Positions 26,272 through 34,844 of a DNA stretch of 64,000 nt are shown here, in pieces. Both the position numbers and the translations under genes were made by a program. The DNA comes from Primorskyibacter flagellatus. Its GTDB lineage: Bacteria > Pseudomonadota > Alphaproteobacteria > Rhodobacterales > Rhodobacteraceae. How positions within the stretch are numbered: position 1 is the stretch's first letter; every line of letters begins with the position of its first letter. The stretch is from NCBI RefSeq assembly GCF_014638275.1, contig NZ_BMFJ01000001.1, positions 2,654,338 through 2,718,337 of the forward strand, read 5' to 3'. The notes under the pieces were generated by a model. The model was not told the DNA's origin, did not search any database, and worked only from the letters and a program-made list of their open reading frames with translations.

Positions 26272-26385
26272 TCAGACCTTTCCGTTTTTCGGAGCACGCG
26301 CGGGCACCGGGGCTTCGGCGCGGCAAGGTGTCGGGATGGCGGTCAGGGCCAGCAGGGCGAGGGCCGTCAGGAAGAACGTCGTCAT
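26272..26385 (-). CDS. Small 37-residue exported or membrane ORF between livH and livM
   Basis: MTTFFLTALALLALTAIPTP followed by CRAEAPVPARAPKNGKV. A hydrophobic N-terminus could be a signal peptide (cut after CRAEA) or a single membrane helix. Its ATG overlaps the stop of the 53-residue ORF (ATGA) and its stop is three bases before livM. GGAAAGGG lies about ten bases before the start. No family is recognised. Tight coupling on both sides argues that it is translated; a role in assembling the permease pair is only a guess. Confidence 0.6.
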   Translation of the reverse strand: MTTFFLTALALLALTAIPTPCRAEAPVPARAPKNGKV

Positions 26386-26543
26386 GCCTGCACCCTTTCC
26401 AGCGCCCTGTTCAGAGCGTCTTCGCCGGTGGCCTTCGCCTTGGTCCGTTCCTTGACGGGCCTGGCCGGCGCGGGGCGGTCCTGCTGCTGCTCTGCCGTCA
26501 GTTCGTTGATCGCGAGCGCGTGTGCGTCGGGAAAAGCCCACAT
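26382..26543 (-). CDS. Small 53-residue hydrophilic ORF after livH
   Basis: Starts MWAFPDAHALAINELTAEQQ and ends ALNRALERVQA; charged and Ala/Arg-rich with no membrane segment. GAGAGGG lies eight bases before ATG 26543, which follows the livH stop by two bases. Its TGA overlaps the next small ORF. Nothing in it matches a family I know. The ribosome-binding site and chained overlaps support a real gene. Confidence 0.62.
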   Translation of the reverse strand: MWAFPDAHALAINELTAEQQQDRPAPARPVKERTKAKATGEDALNRALERVQA

Positions 26544-26545
26544 GG

Positions 26546-27532
26546 TCAAACCCTCTCGATGATCTTCTCGCCGAACAGGCCCTGCGGCCGGAAGACGAGG
26601 AAGAGAAGCGCGAGGACATAGGCGAACCAGTTCTCGGTCGCGCCGCCGACCAGCGGGCCGATGAGGAATTCGAACATCTTTTCGCCCACGCCGATGATGA
26701 GCCCGCCGACGATGGCGCCGGGGATGGAAGTGAACCCGCCCAGCATCAGAACCGGCAGGGCCTTGAGCGCGATCAGGGAGAGCGAGAACTGTACCCCGGA
26801 CTTCGCGCCCCACATGATGCCCGCGACCAGCGCGACGAAGCCCGCGATGGACCAGACCAGCACCCAGATGAAGTTGAGCGAGATTCCGACCGACAGTGCG
26901 GCCTGATGGTCGTCGGCCACGGCGCGCAGGGCGCGGCCCTGCTTGGTGTACTGGGAGAAGAGCATCAGCGCGATCACGAGGATGATGGCAATCGCCGTCG
27001 CCCAGAGATCGAGGTTGTCGATGAAGAAGCCGTAACCGAACAGGTTGAAGGTGAAGTCGTCGATCACCCCGTTGATCCCCTGCGGCAGGCCGACGTCGAG
27101 CTTCTTGATGTCGGCACCCCACATCAGGTCGCCCAGACCCTCCATGAAATAGGCGAGGCCGATGGTCGCCATGAACAGGATGATCGGTTCCTGGTTCACC
27201 AGATGCTTCATGATGAGCGTGTTGACCAGCCAGGCCAGCCCGACCATCACGGCGACGGTCAGGATGATCCCGACCAGCGCGGGGAAGTGCCAGCCGAAGT
27301 GATGCACCTCTGTCCCGAAGACCGCGTTGATGAGATGGGCGAAGGGCACCTGCCCCTCCATGATCCCGACGAGGGTCAGCGCGGCGAACAGCGCCATGAC
27401 CCCCTGCGCGTAGTTGAAGATCCCCGACGCCTTGTAGATCAGCACGAAGCCGAGCGCGACGAGGGCGTAAAGCACCCCGGCCATAAGACCGTTCAGGAAG
27501 ACTTCCATTCCGAAGAGAAGCTGATCAGGCAT
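26546..27532 (-). CDS. livH: ABC transporter permease, LivH type
   Basis: 328 residues, eight to nine membrane helices. Typical LivH features are LNGLMAGVLYALVALGFVLI, YKASGIFNYAQGVMALF, the coupling segment GRALRAVADDHQAALSVGI and LKALPVLMLGGFTSIPGAIV. It forms the membrane channel with LivM. It begins 91 bases from the divergent protease gene at 27624, so it needs its own promoter or a readthrough transcript crossing the protease gene from livG. Confidence 0.94.
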   Translation of the reverse strand: MPDQLLFGMEVFLNGLMAGVLYALVALGFVLIYKASGIFNYAQGVMALFAALTLVGIMEGQVPFAHLINAVFGTEVHHFGWHFPALVGIILTVAVMVGLAWLVNTLIMKHLVNQEPIILFMATIGLAYFMEGLGDLMWGADIKKLDVGLPQGINGVIDDFTFNLFGYGFFIDNLDLWATAIAIILVIALMLFSQYTKQGRALRAVADDHQAALSVGISLNFIWVLVWSIAGFVALVAGIMWGAKSGVQFSLSLIALKALPVLMLGGFTSIPGAIVGGLIIGVGEKMFEFLIGPLVGGATENWFAYVLALLFLVFRPQGLFGEKIIERV

Positions 27533-27623
27533 GTCCCGGTGCTCCGTTCATTTGCAATTGAGGCGACTCAGGGCGGCACGTATTGTCACGCCAGCACCCT
27601 TCCGAGGAAAGGACGCCGACCCC

Positions 27624-28355
27624 ATGGCACAGACTGTGATGACAGGATCGAGGGGGCCGGTCGTGGCCTCCGTCCAGATCAAGGTGAATATCCGGCAGAA
27701 CCCGACGCCGCTGCTTGTGGCGGACGGAATCTTCGGACCGAAGACCAAGGCGGCGGTTGTCGCGTTCCAGAAGGCGCGCAAGCTGGTCGCGGACGGGATC
27801 GTCGGCCCCAAGACCCATGCGGAACTTGACCGCCCCTCGCCCATTGTCGAGATCGAGCATCAGGTCACGCATATCCCGCAGCCGACCAACACGACCTGCT
27901 GGGCCGCGTCCACCGCGATGATGACCAAGTCCAACGTGCCCGCGGTGATTGCCAAGACCCCGCCCGACATGATCGGCGCAAGCGGCGGGCTGAAGAACAG
28001 CTCCGGCTCCGATCAGGCGATCGTCACGGGGACCAAGTACGGCATGGTTCACGGGCTGCGCTGTTACGCGCCGATGTCCTGGGGCACGCCCGCTTTCGTG
28101 GCGTTGATCCGGCGCGGTCCGATCATGCTGGACATGCTGTGGAAGGCGGACGAATACGCGGCGGGAAGTGCTTCTCCGGGGCACATGGTGGTGGTCGCCG
28201 GCGTACGCAGCGACGGCAATCCGACTGGCTCGGGCACCTTCGTCAAGGTACTGGACCCCTGGGCGCCCAATATCGGCAAGATCAGCTGGGAACGCTACGA
28301 CACCTGGATGCAGGAGGTTCCGACGCGCACCTACCGGGTGTTCGAACGGCTCTGA
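27624..28355 (+). CDS. Papain-like cysteine protease (C39/C70-like) with N-terminal peptidoglycan-binding domain
   Basis: 243 residues. Residues ~10-68 form a peptidoglycan-binding-1-type domain (VQIKVNIRQN, VADGIFGPKTKAAVVAFQKA, VADGIVGPKTHAEL). Residues ~78-243 are a papain-like domain with Cys92 in NTTCWAASTAMM, His187 in SPGHMVVVAGV and Asp211 in VLDPWAP, a complete triad in the AvrRpt2/C39-like order. No signal peptide is visible, so export would need another route, or it acts inside the cell. It lies on the plus strand inside a minus-strand transporter cluster, between livH and livG, and looks inserted there. GAGGAAAGGA precedes ATG 27624. Toxin/effector, bacteriocin-like or housekeeping roles cannot be told apart. 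Confidence 0.78.
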   Translation: MAQTVMTGSRGPVVASVQIKVNIRQNPTPLLVADGIFGPKTKAAVVAFQKARKLVADGIVGPKTHAELDRPSPIVEIEHQVTHIPQPTNTTCWAASTAMMTKSNVPAVIAKTPPDMIGASGGLKNSSGSDQAIVTGTKYGMVHGLRCYAPMSWGTPAFVALIRRGPIMLDMLWKADEYAAGSASPGHMVVVAGVRSDGNPTGSGTFVKVLDPWAPNIGKISWERYDTWMQEVPTRTYRVFERL

Positions 28356-28377
28356 GCCCGTTTTATCGCGGGCGCGG

Positions 28378-29196
28378 TCAGTCATGTGCCACGCCGAGAT
28401 AGGCGTCGATGACGTCTTGGTTGTTGCGCACCTCATCCGGGGTGCCGTCGCCGATCTTTTTACCGTAATCCATCACGACCACCCGGTCGGAGAGGTCCAT
28501 CACCACCCCCATGTCGTGTTCGATCAGGGCGATAGTGGTGCCGAATTCGTCGTTCACGTCGAGGATGAAGCGGGACATGTCCTCCTTTTCTTCGACGTTC
28601 ATACCGGCCATGGGTTCGTCCAGCAGCAGAAGCGACGGTTCGGCGGCCAGCGCGCGGGCCAGTTCGACCCGTTTCTTCAGACCGTAGGGCAGGCGTGACA
28701 CCGGGGTTTTCCGGATGTTCTGGATTTCGAGAAAGTCGATGACCTTCTCGACCACCTCGCGGTTGGCGACCTCTTCGCGTTCCGCCTTCCCCTTCCAGAT
28801 CGCCTGCGCCAGCATGTTGGATTTCATGTGGTTCAGCCGCCCGGTCATGACGTTGTCGAGCACGGTCATGCCTTCGAACAGCGCGATGTTCTGGAAGGTT
28901 CGGGCGATGCCCTGACGCGCGACCTCGTAGGGTTTCATCGGCGGACGCGGCTTGCCCTTGTAGAGCACCTCGCCCTCCTGCGGGACGTAGAAGCCCGAGA
29001 TGACGTTGAGCATGGAGGACTTGCCCGCGCCGTTCGGGCCGATGATCGCGCGGATCTCTCCCTCCCGAATGTCGAAGGAGATGTCCTTGATCGCCACCAC
29101 ACCGCCGAAGCGCAGGGTAATGTTCTTCATCTCCATGACCACGGGGCCGATCTGGCGGCCGTCGGCGGTCACATAGCCTTCGGTCTGGTCAAGCAT
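28378..29196 (-). CDS. livG: Branched-chain amino acid-type ABC transporter ATPase (LivG)
   Basis: 272 residues. Walker A IIGPNGAGKSSM, Walker B LLLLDEPMAGMN, and the LivG-typical ARTFQNIALFEGMTVLDNV. The ABC signature reads SRLPYGLKKRVELARAL, the LPYG variant of LSGG common in this transporter subgroup. It pairs with LivF. It lies downstream of the acyl-CoA synthetase gene (24 bases) and is separated from livH by the opposite-strand protease gene. Confidence 0.94.
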   Translation of the reverse strand: MLDQTEGYVTADGRQIGPVVMEMKNITLRFGGVVAIKDISFDIREGEIRAIIGPNGAGKSSMLNVISGFYVPQEGEVLYKGKPRPPMKPYEVARQGIARTFQNIALFEGMTVLDNVMTGRLNHMKSNMLAQAIWKGKAEREEVANREVVEKVIDFLEIQNIRKTPVSRLPYGLKKRVELARALAAEPSLLLLDEPMAGMNVEEKEDMSRFILDVNDEFGTTIALIEHDMGVVMDLSDRVVVMDYGKKIGDGTPDEVRNNQDVIDAYLGVAHD

Positions 29197-29220
29197 GGGG
29201 AGCCTCCTGTCCTGCGCGGG

Positions 29221-31194
29221 TCATTCCGCCGCCACCTTCTGCGTCGTCACCGGCACGGTCTTCGCATCACGGATTTCCAGCGTGGCCGAGATGTAGCCCT
29301 TGCGGCCGTCCTCATATGTCACCTCGGTCCTGGTCGAGATCCGCTCGGACCCGTCGTAGAGCGCGGTGATGAGGTCGTGGTATTTCTCCTCGATGATGCG
29401 GCGGCGGACCTTGCGGGTGCGGGTCATTTCGCCGTCATCGGCGTCCAGTTCCTTGTGCAGGATCAGGAAGCGGTGGATCTGGCAGCCCGAGAGCATCTCG
29501 TCCGCGGCGACGGAGGCGTTGACCTCTTCCACATGCGCTTGAATGGCGGCGACAACCTGCGGATGCCCGGCGAGTTCCTGGTAGGACGAATAGGCGATGT
29601 TGTGGCGCTCCGCCCAGTTGCCGACTGCCGACAGGTCGATGTTGATGAAGGCGGTGCAGCGGTCGCGGCCATTGCCGAAGACCACGGCCTCGAGGATGTT
29701 CGGGTAGAACTTTAGCTTGTTCTCCACGTATTTGGGCGCGAACATCGACCCGTCGGCCATCTTGCCCACGTCCTTGGCACGGTCGATGATGCGCAGGTGG
29801 CCGGTGTCGGGTTCGAAAAAGCCCGCGTCGCCGGTGGCCACCCAGCCCTCCGCGTCCTTGGTTGAGGCGGTGCTTTCCGCGTTCTTGTAATATTCGACGA
29901 AGACGCCGGGAGAGCGGTAGAAGACCTCCCCGGTCTCGCCGATCTTGACCTCGACCTTGGGCGAGGGCACGCCGACGGTATCCGCACGGACCTCTCCATC
30001 CGGCTGCTGCGTGATGAAGACGGAGGCTTCGGTCTGGCCGTAGAGCTGTTTCAGGTTGATCCCGAGGGAGCGGTAGAACTGGAAGATTTCCGGCCCGATC
30101 GCTTCCCCCGCCGTGTAGCCGACGCGCACGCGGCTGAGGCCGAGCGTGTTCTTGAGCGGGCCGTAGATGAACAGGCCGCCGAGCATGTACTTGAACCGGT
30201 CCCAGGCACCGACGGACTTGCCGTCGAGGATCGCGGGGCCGACCCGCTTGGCGTGATCCATGAAGGTCTTGAACAGCCACTTCTTCATCCGGGTTGCGTC
30301 CTCCATCCGGATCATGACGGTGGTGAGCTGGGTCTCGAACACGCGGGGCGGGGCGAAGTAGTAGGTCGGCCCGATCTCGCGCAGGTCGCCCAGAAGCGTT
30401 TCCTCGCTTTCCGGGCAGTTGACGCAGAAGCCGGTCCAGTAGGCCTGCCCGATGGAAAAGATGAAGTCGCCGACCCAGGCCATCGGCAGATAGGCCAGCA
30501 CCTCGTCCCCCCGGTTCAGGCTGTCGAAGTCCGAGGAGGCGATGGAGGTTTCGATGATGTTGCGGTTGGACAGCACCACGCCCTTGGGCTTGCCGGTGGT
30601 GCCGGAGGTGTAGAGCATAACGCAGGTGTCGTCGTAGGTGATTGCGGCCTGGCGGCGGTCGAGCTCTGCCGTCAGTTCATCGCGCATGGCGTGGCCCTCT
30701 TCCTGCACATGGGTGTAGGCGTGCAGGCGGGAATGGTCGTATTTGCGCAGGCCGCGCGGGTCGAGGTAGATGAGCTGTTCGAACTGTTGAAGCGTTTCCT
30801 GCACCTCGATGACCTTGTCGACCTGCTCCTGATCCTCGGCGATGACGAAACGCGCGCCGCAGTGGTCCAGCACATAGGCCATCTCCTCGGCCGCGCTGTC
30901 CTGGTAGACCGGGACGGGGATCGCGCCAACCATCTCGGCCGCAACGACGGACCAGTAGAGATGCGGTCGGTTCGACCCGATGATCGCGATAAAGTCGCCC
31001 TTGTTGACGCCGAGGTTGATGAGCCCGAGGGCGAGGTTGCGGATTTCGTCGCGCGTTTCGGACCAGGACCAGGTCTGCCAGATCCCGAATTCCTTTTCGC
31101 GGTAGGCGGCCTTCGTTCCGAATTCAGCGGCGTTGCGGTCAAGCAGTGCCGGTATCGACACGAATTCACCCGCGCCGGTGGACGCAGTTGCCAT
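29221..31194 (-). CDS. Long-chain-type acyl-CoA synthetase (AMP-forming)
   Basis: 657 residues, the long-chain fatty-acid-CoA ligase size class. The nucleotide loop LYTSGTTGKPKGVVLSN (about 195-210), YAFAPP-like YFAPPRVFE, the QLYGQTEASVFIT adenylation motif and the hinge WVATGDAGFFEPDTGHLRII are clear. Such enzymes make acyl-CoA from fatty or arylalkanoic acids, ATP and CoA. It is first of the minus-strand cluster leading into livG, so it probably activates the imported acid, with the PaaK-type enzyme at the other end providing a second specificity. Confidence 0.92.
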   Translation of the reverse strand: MATASTGAGEFVSIPALLDRNAAEFGTKAAYREKEFGIWQTWSWSETRDEIRNLALGLINLGVNKGDFIAIIGSNRPHLYWSVVAAEMVGAIPVPVYQDSAAEEMAYVLDHCGARFVIAEDQEQVDKVIEVQETLQQFEQLIYLDPRGLRKYDHSRLHAYTHVQEEGHAMRDELTAELDRRQAAITYDDTCVMLYTSGTTGKPKGVVLSNRNIIETSIASSDFDSLNRGDEVLAYLPMAWVGDFIFSIGQAYWTGFCVNCPESEETLLGDLREIGPTYYFAPPRVFETQLTTVMIRMEDATRMKKWLFKTFMDHAKRVGPAILDGKSVGAWDRFKYMLGGLFIYGPLKNTLGLSRVRVGYTAGEAIGPEIFQFYRSLGINLKQLYGQTEASVFITQQPDGEVRADTVGVPSPKVEVKIGETGEVFYRSPGVFVEYYKNAESTASTKDAEGWVATGDAGFFEPDTGHLRIIDRAKDVGKMADGSMFAPKYVENKLKFYPNILEAVVFGNGRDRCTAFINIDLSAVGNWAERHNIAYSSYQELAGHPQVVAAIQAHVEEVNASVAADEMLSGCQIHRFLILHKELDADDGEMTRTRKVRRRIIEEKYHDLITALYDGSERISTRTEVTYEDGRKGYISATLEIRDAKTVPVTTQKVAAE

Positions 31195-31543
31195 ACGTTT
31201 TCCCCTCCCTTGTCCGGCGTCTCCTCACGCCGGTCCGCCGCTCTCGGGCGAATCCTTCCGTTACCGGAATGTCATCAAGGACTCGCCGGGAAGTCTTTCG
31301 GCATCATTTCGGGAATCTAACGAATTGTAACAATGGGTCGGTGGAACGGCCGGGCCACCGCGAAGCTGTCAACCGCGGGCCCAGGGTCCTTCGGTCAGGC
31401 CGTAGGGAACCGCGGTGAGGGAATTGCGGCAGAATACAGATGCAGGGTGGGTTTCCAAACCCACCACCCCCGCCAGCACACCGCTTCTTTCCCGCCCCCC
31501 TTGCCGATGCTACACCCTCCCCCTGACACATCCGGAGACCACG
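31195..31543. other. 349-bp divergent intergenic region (acyl-CoA synthetase / histidine kinase)
   Basis: Must hold promoters for both directions. Visible structures are a 20-bp palindrome at 31446-31465 and the small odd palindrome ATTGTAACAAT at 31324-31334, near a locally AT-richer stretch. No confident -35/-10 pair and no additional gene were found. Confidence 0.6.
31446..31465. promoter_or_regulatory. 20-bp palindrome upstream of the histidine kinase
   Basis: GGTGGGTTTCCAAACCCACC: 9-bp perfect arms around CC. It is 79 bp before the kinase ATG. It may be an operator, or a fragment of a dispersed repeat family. Confidence 0.4.
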
Positions 31544-33448
31544 ATGGACTTCGCGGCACGCGACAGCCTGACCCGCGCGGGGCTGAACCTGATCCAGCAG
31601 GCCCTGTCGATCTATGACGAGGACCTGCGGCTGGTGCTGTGTAACCGGCAGTTCGTGCAGATGTTTTCCCTTCCCTCCGCACTGACGAAACCTGGGGCGC
31701 GGTTCGACGACACGATCCGGCACCTTGTCGTTTCGGGCGAATACGGTCCCCCCGGCGACGTCGACGCGATGGTGGCGGAACGGGTAGCGCAGGCACAGGC
31801 CTTCGTGCCGCACTACTTCGAACGGCCCCGGTCGAACGGGCGGGTGATTTCGGTCGAAGGGTCTCCGTTGCCGCAGGGGGGATGGGTCACGGTCTATACC
31901 GACATCACCGACATCAAGCGACAGGAGGATCTTCTGCGCAGCCGGTCGGAGGAACTGTCGGACCAGCTCCTGAACCATGCGGAGGACCTCGCCGCGGCCA
32001 ACCGCAAACTGCAGGCCACCAATGCGGCGCTGGAGGAGGCACGGGGCGAACTGACCCAGATGGAAGCGCGGATCCGGCTGACGACCGAAATGATGCCGGC
32101 CCACATCGCGCATATCTCGGCGGAGCGGGTCTACACCTATTCCAACCGGCGGCTGTCCACGATCATGCCGGGGCGGCCGACAAACATCCTCGGGATGCAT
32201 ATGGCCGACGTTCTGGGTGCGCAGGCCTACGGCGCGGTGCGGACCTATGTGGACGGCGCCTTCGATGGAAAGAGCGCGGCCTTCGAATTCACCGATGCGC
32301 TGAGCTCCCGCCGGATCCGGACCGCCCTGACCCCGGATGGCGAAGGCGGAGCTTATATCATGTCGACCGACGTGACGGAGGAATCGCAGACCCGCGCGGC
32401 ACTGGCGCAGTCGCGGCGTCGGCAGCTTGCGGCGCAGGTGACCAGCGGGATGGCGCATGATTTTTCCAACCTTCTGACGATCATCCTCGGCATGCAGTCT
32501 CGGCTGGAGGCGATGTCGCTTGGCCCCGAGGCCGAGCGGCTGGTCGGGGCGACCATGGCGGCGGCGCGGCGCGGGGGCGACCTGCTGAACGGGCTCGCGA
32601 ACATGACCGCCGAGCGGCGGCCTTCTCCGGCGCCGGTGGATATCGCGGAGGTTCTGGGCGATCTCGCCACGCTGACGGCGCCGACGCTCGGCGCCGGGGT
32701 GACACTGGAGATCAGGGACGACACCGGCAACGCACGGCTGATGCTGGACGTGGCGCTGCTGCAGGACAGCTTGTTGAACCTGCTGCTGAACGCCGGGCAT
32801 GCGGTGGACGGGAGCGGCACGGTGGTGCTGCGCGCGCGCAACCTCAAAGACACCTGGCTGGAGCTGACGGTGAGCGATGACGGATCCGGCTTTTCGGACG
32901 CGGCGCTGGCCCATGCGCTGGACCCGTTCTTCACGACCAAGGGGGACGCGGGGACCGGGCTTGGACTGTCGATGGTCTATGACATGACCCAGACGGTCGG
33001 CGGGCGGATGAAGATCGGCAACGGGCCGCGCGGCGGCGGTGTGGTGACGCTGCAGCTGCCGTGGCGCCCGGCACAGGCCGCCGCCGCCCCCGGCCTCGCC
33101 CTGCTGGTAGAAGACAGCCCCGATCTGCGCCAGACCGTGCGCCGTCTGCTGCGGGCAGAGGGCTATTCGGTGATCGAGGCCGCCAGCGTGGAGGAAGCCC
33201 GGTCACTGGTCGCCGCCGTGCCCGGCCTGACGCTGATCCTGTCGGACATCACGCTGGAGGGATCGCTGACCGGCATCGACCTGTTCGACAGCTTGCCCGA
33301 GGATGCGCCGCCCTGTTACATGATGACCTCGCTCCGGCCGGATCATCCGCTGCACCTGCAGGCAGCACAGCGCACGCCGGTCTTGCGCAAACCTTTCGAC
33401 GCTGTGACCCTGTCGCACCTTCTGAGTTCCGGAGCCCTGCCGCAATGA
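31544..33448 (+). CDS. Hybrid sensor histidine kinase (PAS-PAS-HK-receiver)
   Basis: 634 residues without membrane segments, so a cytoplasmic sensor. Two PAS-like regions (about 10-125 and 180-285) are joined by a coiled linker (EELSDQLLNHAEDLAAANRK). The phospho-acceptor is His305 in GMAHDFSNLLTI. ATP-binding boxes are LLNLLLNAGHAV (N), DDGSGFSD (G1), DPFFTTK (F) and GTGLGLSMVYD (G2). A C-terminal receiver has LLVEDSPDLR, Asp568 in LILSDITLE and Lys616 in RKPFD. No Hpt domain is present. Its TGA overlaps the ATG of the response-regulator gene (ATGA). GGAG lies eight bases before ATG 31544. Signal unknown. Confidence 0.93.
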   Translation: MDFAARDSLTRAGLNLIQQALSIYDEDLRLVLCNRQFVQMFSLPSALTKPGARFDDTIRHLVVSGEYGPPGDVDAMVAERVAQAQAFVPHYFERPRSNGRVISVEGSPLPQGGWVTVYTDITDIKRQEDLLRSRSEELSDQLLNHAEDLAAANRKLQATNAALEEARGELTQMEARIRLTTEMMPAHIAHISAERVYTYSNRRLSTIMPGRPTNILGMHMADVLGAQAYGAVRTYVDGAFDGKSAAFEFTDALSSRRIRTALTPDGEGGAYIMSTDVTEESQTRAALAQSRRRQLAAQVTSGMAHDFSNLLTIILGMQSRLEAMSLGPEAERLVGATMAAARRGGDLLNGLANMTAERRPSPAPVDIAEVLGDLATLTAPTLGAGVTLEIRDDTGNARLMLDVALLQDSLLNLLLNAGHAVDGSGTVVLRARNLKDTWLELTVSDDGSGFSDAALAHALDPFFTTKGDAGTGLGLSMVYDMTQTVGGRMKIGNGPRGGGVVTLQLPWRPAQAAAAPGLALLVEDSPDLRQTVRRLLRAEGYSVIEAASVEEARSLVAAVPGLTLILSDITLEGSLTGIDLFDSLPEDAPPCYMMTSLRPDHPLHLQAAQRTPVLRKPFDAVTLSHLLSSGALPQ

Positions 33449-34149
33449 CCGACAGCCCCCTTGTCACGATCCTCGACGACGAGCCCGAGATCCGGTCGAT
33501 GCTGTCCGCCGCGCTGGAAGAGGCCGGCTATCGCACCATGGGCTTTTCCCGCGCGACCGAATTCGAGGCGGCGCTTCAGTCGATCACCCCGGACCTCTGC
33601 CTCCTGGACCTGTCGCTGCCGGACCGGGACGGGCTGACGCTGATTCACCGGCTGGCGCTGGAAAAGGGGGCGACGGTTGTCATCATCTCGGGCCGGGCGC
33701 AGGTGCAGGACCGGGTAACGGGGCTTGAACTGGGCGCGGACGACTACATCATCAAGCCCTTCGATCCGGCCGAGGTCGTCGCGCGGGTGCGCGCCCGGCT
33801 GCGGCGCGGTCGGGCGGCGGCAGAAACGTCCGAAGTGGCGCATTTCGAAGGCTGGATAGCGCGGTTCGACAGTTTCGTGCTTGAAGATGCGGCGGGGGAG
33901 GAAGTGCCCTTTTCCCACGCCGAGGGAGAGGTTCTTCGGCTGTTTCTGGAACGTCCGAAACGCCTGATCTCTCGCGCGATGATGCAGGAAACACTTGGCG
34001 GGGCGGCGGGCGACAGCTTTGACCGGGCGATGGATGTGCGGATTTCCCGGCTCCGGACAAAACTGCGCGAGGACCCAAAGAATCCCCGGCTGATCAAGAC
34101 CATATACGGGGCGGGTTATATCTTTCTGGGAGACGTGAAATGGAGCTGA
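33445..34149 (+). CDS. OmpR/PhoB-type DNA-binding response regulator
   Basis: 234 residues. The receiver has TILDDEPEIRSML (acidic pair), phospho-acceptor Asp55 in CLLDLSLPDRDG and Lys104 in YIIKPFDP. The winged-helix domain (about 135-230) ends with DVRISRLRTKLREDPKNP and IKTIYGAGYIFLG, typical of OmpR-type regulators. It is co-translated with the hybrid kinase and is its probable partner; the kinase's own receiver may act as a phosphate sink or relay. Its end overlaps the following hydrolase gene by ten bases. Confidence 0.94.
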   Translation: MTDSPLVTILDDEPEIRSMLSAALEEAGYRTMGFSRATEFEAALQSITPDLCLLDLSLPDRDGLTLIHRLALEKGATVVIISGRAQVQDRVTGLELGADDYIIKPFDPAEVVARVRARLRRGRAAAETSEVAHFEGWIARFDSFVLEDAAGEEVPFSHAEGEVLRLFLERPKRLISRAMMQETLGGAAGDSFDRAMDVRISRLRTKLREDPKNPRLIKTIYGAGYIFLGDVKWS

Positions 34150-34844
34150 GCCATGTCGTGCTGGTCACCGGGCCGTTTGTCGGGCGCAGTTCCATGCTGG
34201 ACACGGCGGAGGCGCTGCGCGCCGCCGGCGCCCTGGTGACGGAGCCTGATCCCCATGCTGCCCATCCCGACGCCCTGCCCTCGCTGGACGACTGGGCCCT
34301 GTCGATGCTGCCGGTTGTCCCGCGCGACCCGGCTCCGGTTGTGGTGGGCTATTCCGCCGGGACGGTGCTTGCGGCGTGGCTCGCCCCACAGGTCGGGGCA
34401 TCGGCACTGATCCTGATGGACGGTGAGATTCCGGCGGAAAAGGGCCCCTGCCCCATCCTGCCGGAGCGGGTGACCTCCCTGTTGAAAGGGCGGACGGGGC
34501 CAGAGGCCCTGCCGCGCTGGTCGGACTGGTGGCCGGACGACATGGCGGAACCGCTCGGCCTCGGCCCCCTTGCCCGGCTGCGCCCCGATCTGGTGGAAGT
34601 GCTGCGCGGAGAGGAACGCCAGTTCCCGACCGGCTGGCTGGACCAGCGGCTAGACCTGCCTGACCGCAGCGGCATTCCGACCGCCTACCTGCGTCTGTCG
34701 CACTTCTACGACCACGCCGCCCGCGAGGCGGAGAAATTCGGCTGGCCGGTGGAGCATATTGACGGCAGCCACCTGCACCCGGCGATCATGGGCACCGAAA
34801 CCGCCGGAGCGCTCATGGCACTGGCCGGGCGGCTGGAGTTCTAG
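34140..34844 (+). CDS. Alpha/beta-hydrolase-fold protein
   Basis: 234 residues. The nucleophile elbow is [16 protein letters not shown] (Ser72), with a preceding strand [16 protein letters not shown] and a likely catalytic His in the C-terminal GSHLHPAIM. The acidic member of the triad is not obvious. Substrate is unknown. ATG 34140 lies ten bases before the response-regulator stop, an overlap that implies one operon with the two-component pair. The stop codon overlaps that of the convergent M20 gene in the tetranucleotide CTAG (34841-34844). Confidence 0.78.
   Translation: MELSHVVLVTGPFVGRSSMLDTAEALRAAGALVTEPDPHAAHPDALPSLDDWALSMLPVVPRDPAPVVVGYSAGTVLAAWLAPQVGASALILMDGEIPAEKGPCPILPERVTSLLKGRTGPEALPRWSDWWPDDMAEPLGLGPLARLRPDLVEVLRGEERQFPTGWLDQRLDLPDRSGIPTAYLRLSHFYDHAAREAEKFGWPVEHIDGSHLHPAIMGTETAGALMALAGRLEF

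Noticed and set aside
26382..27122. Longer minus-strand frame extending the 53-residue ORF into livH
   Set aside because: The upstream portion is a shifted frame of livH; only the part after the GAGAGGG site is supported.
31304..32914. 536-codon minus-strand open frame over the histidine kinase
   Set aside because: Antisense shadow; the plus strand carries all kinase boxes.
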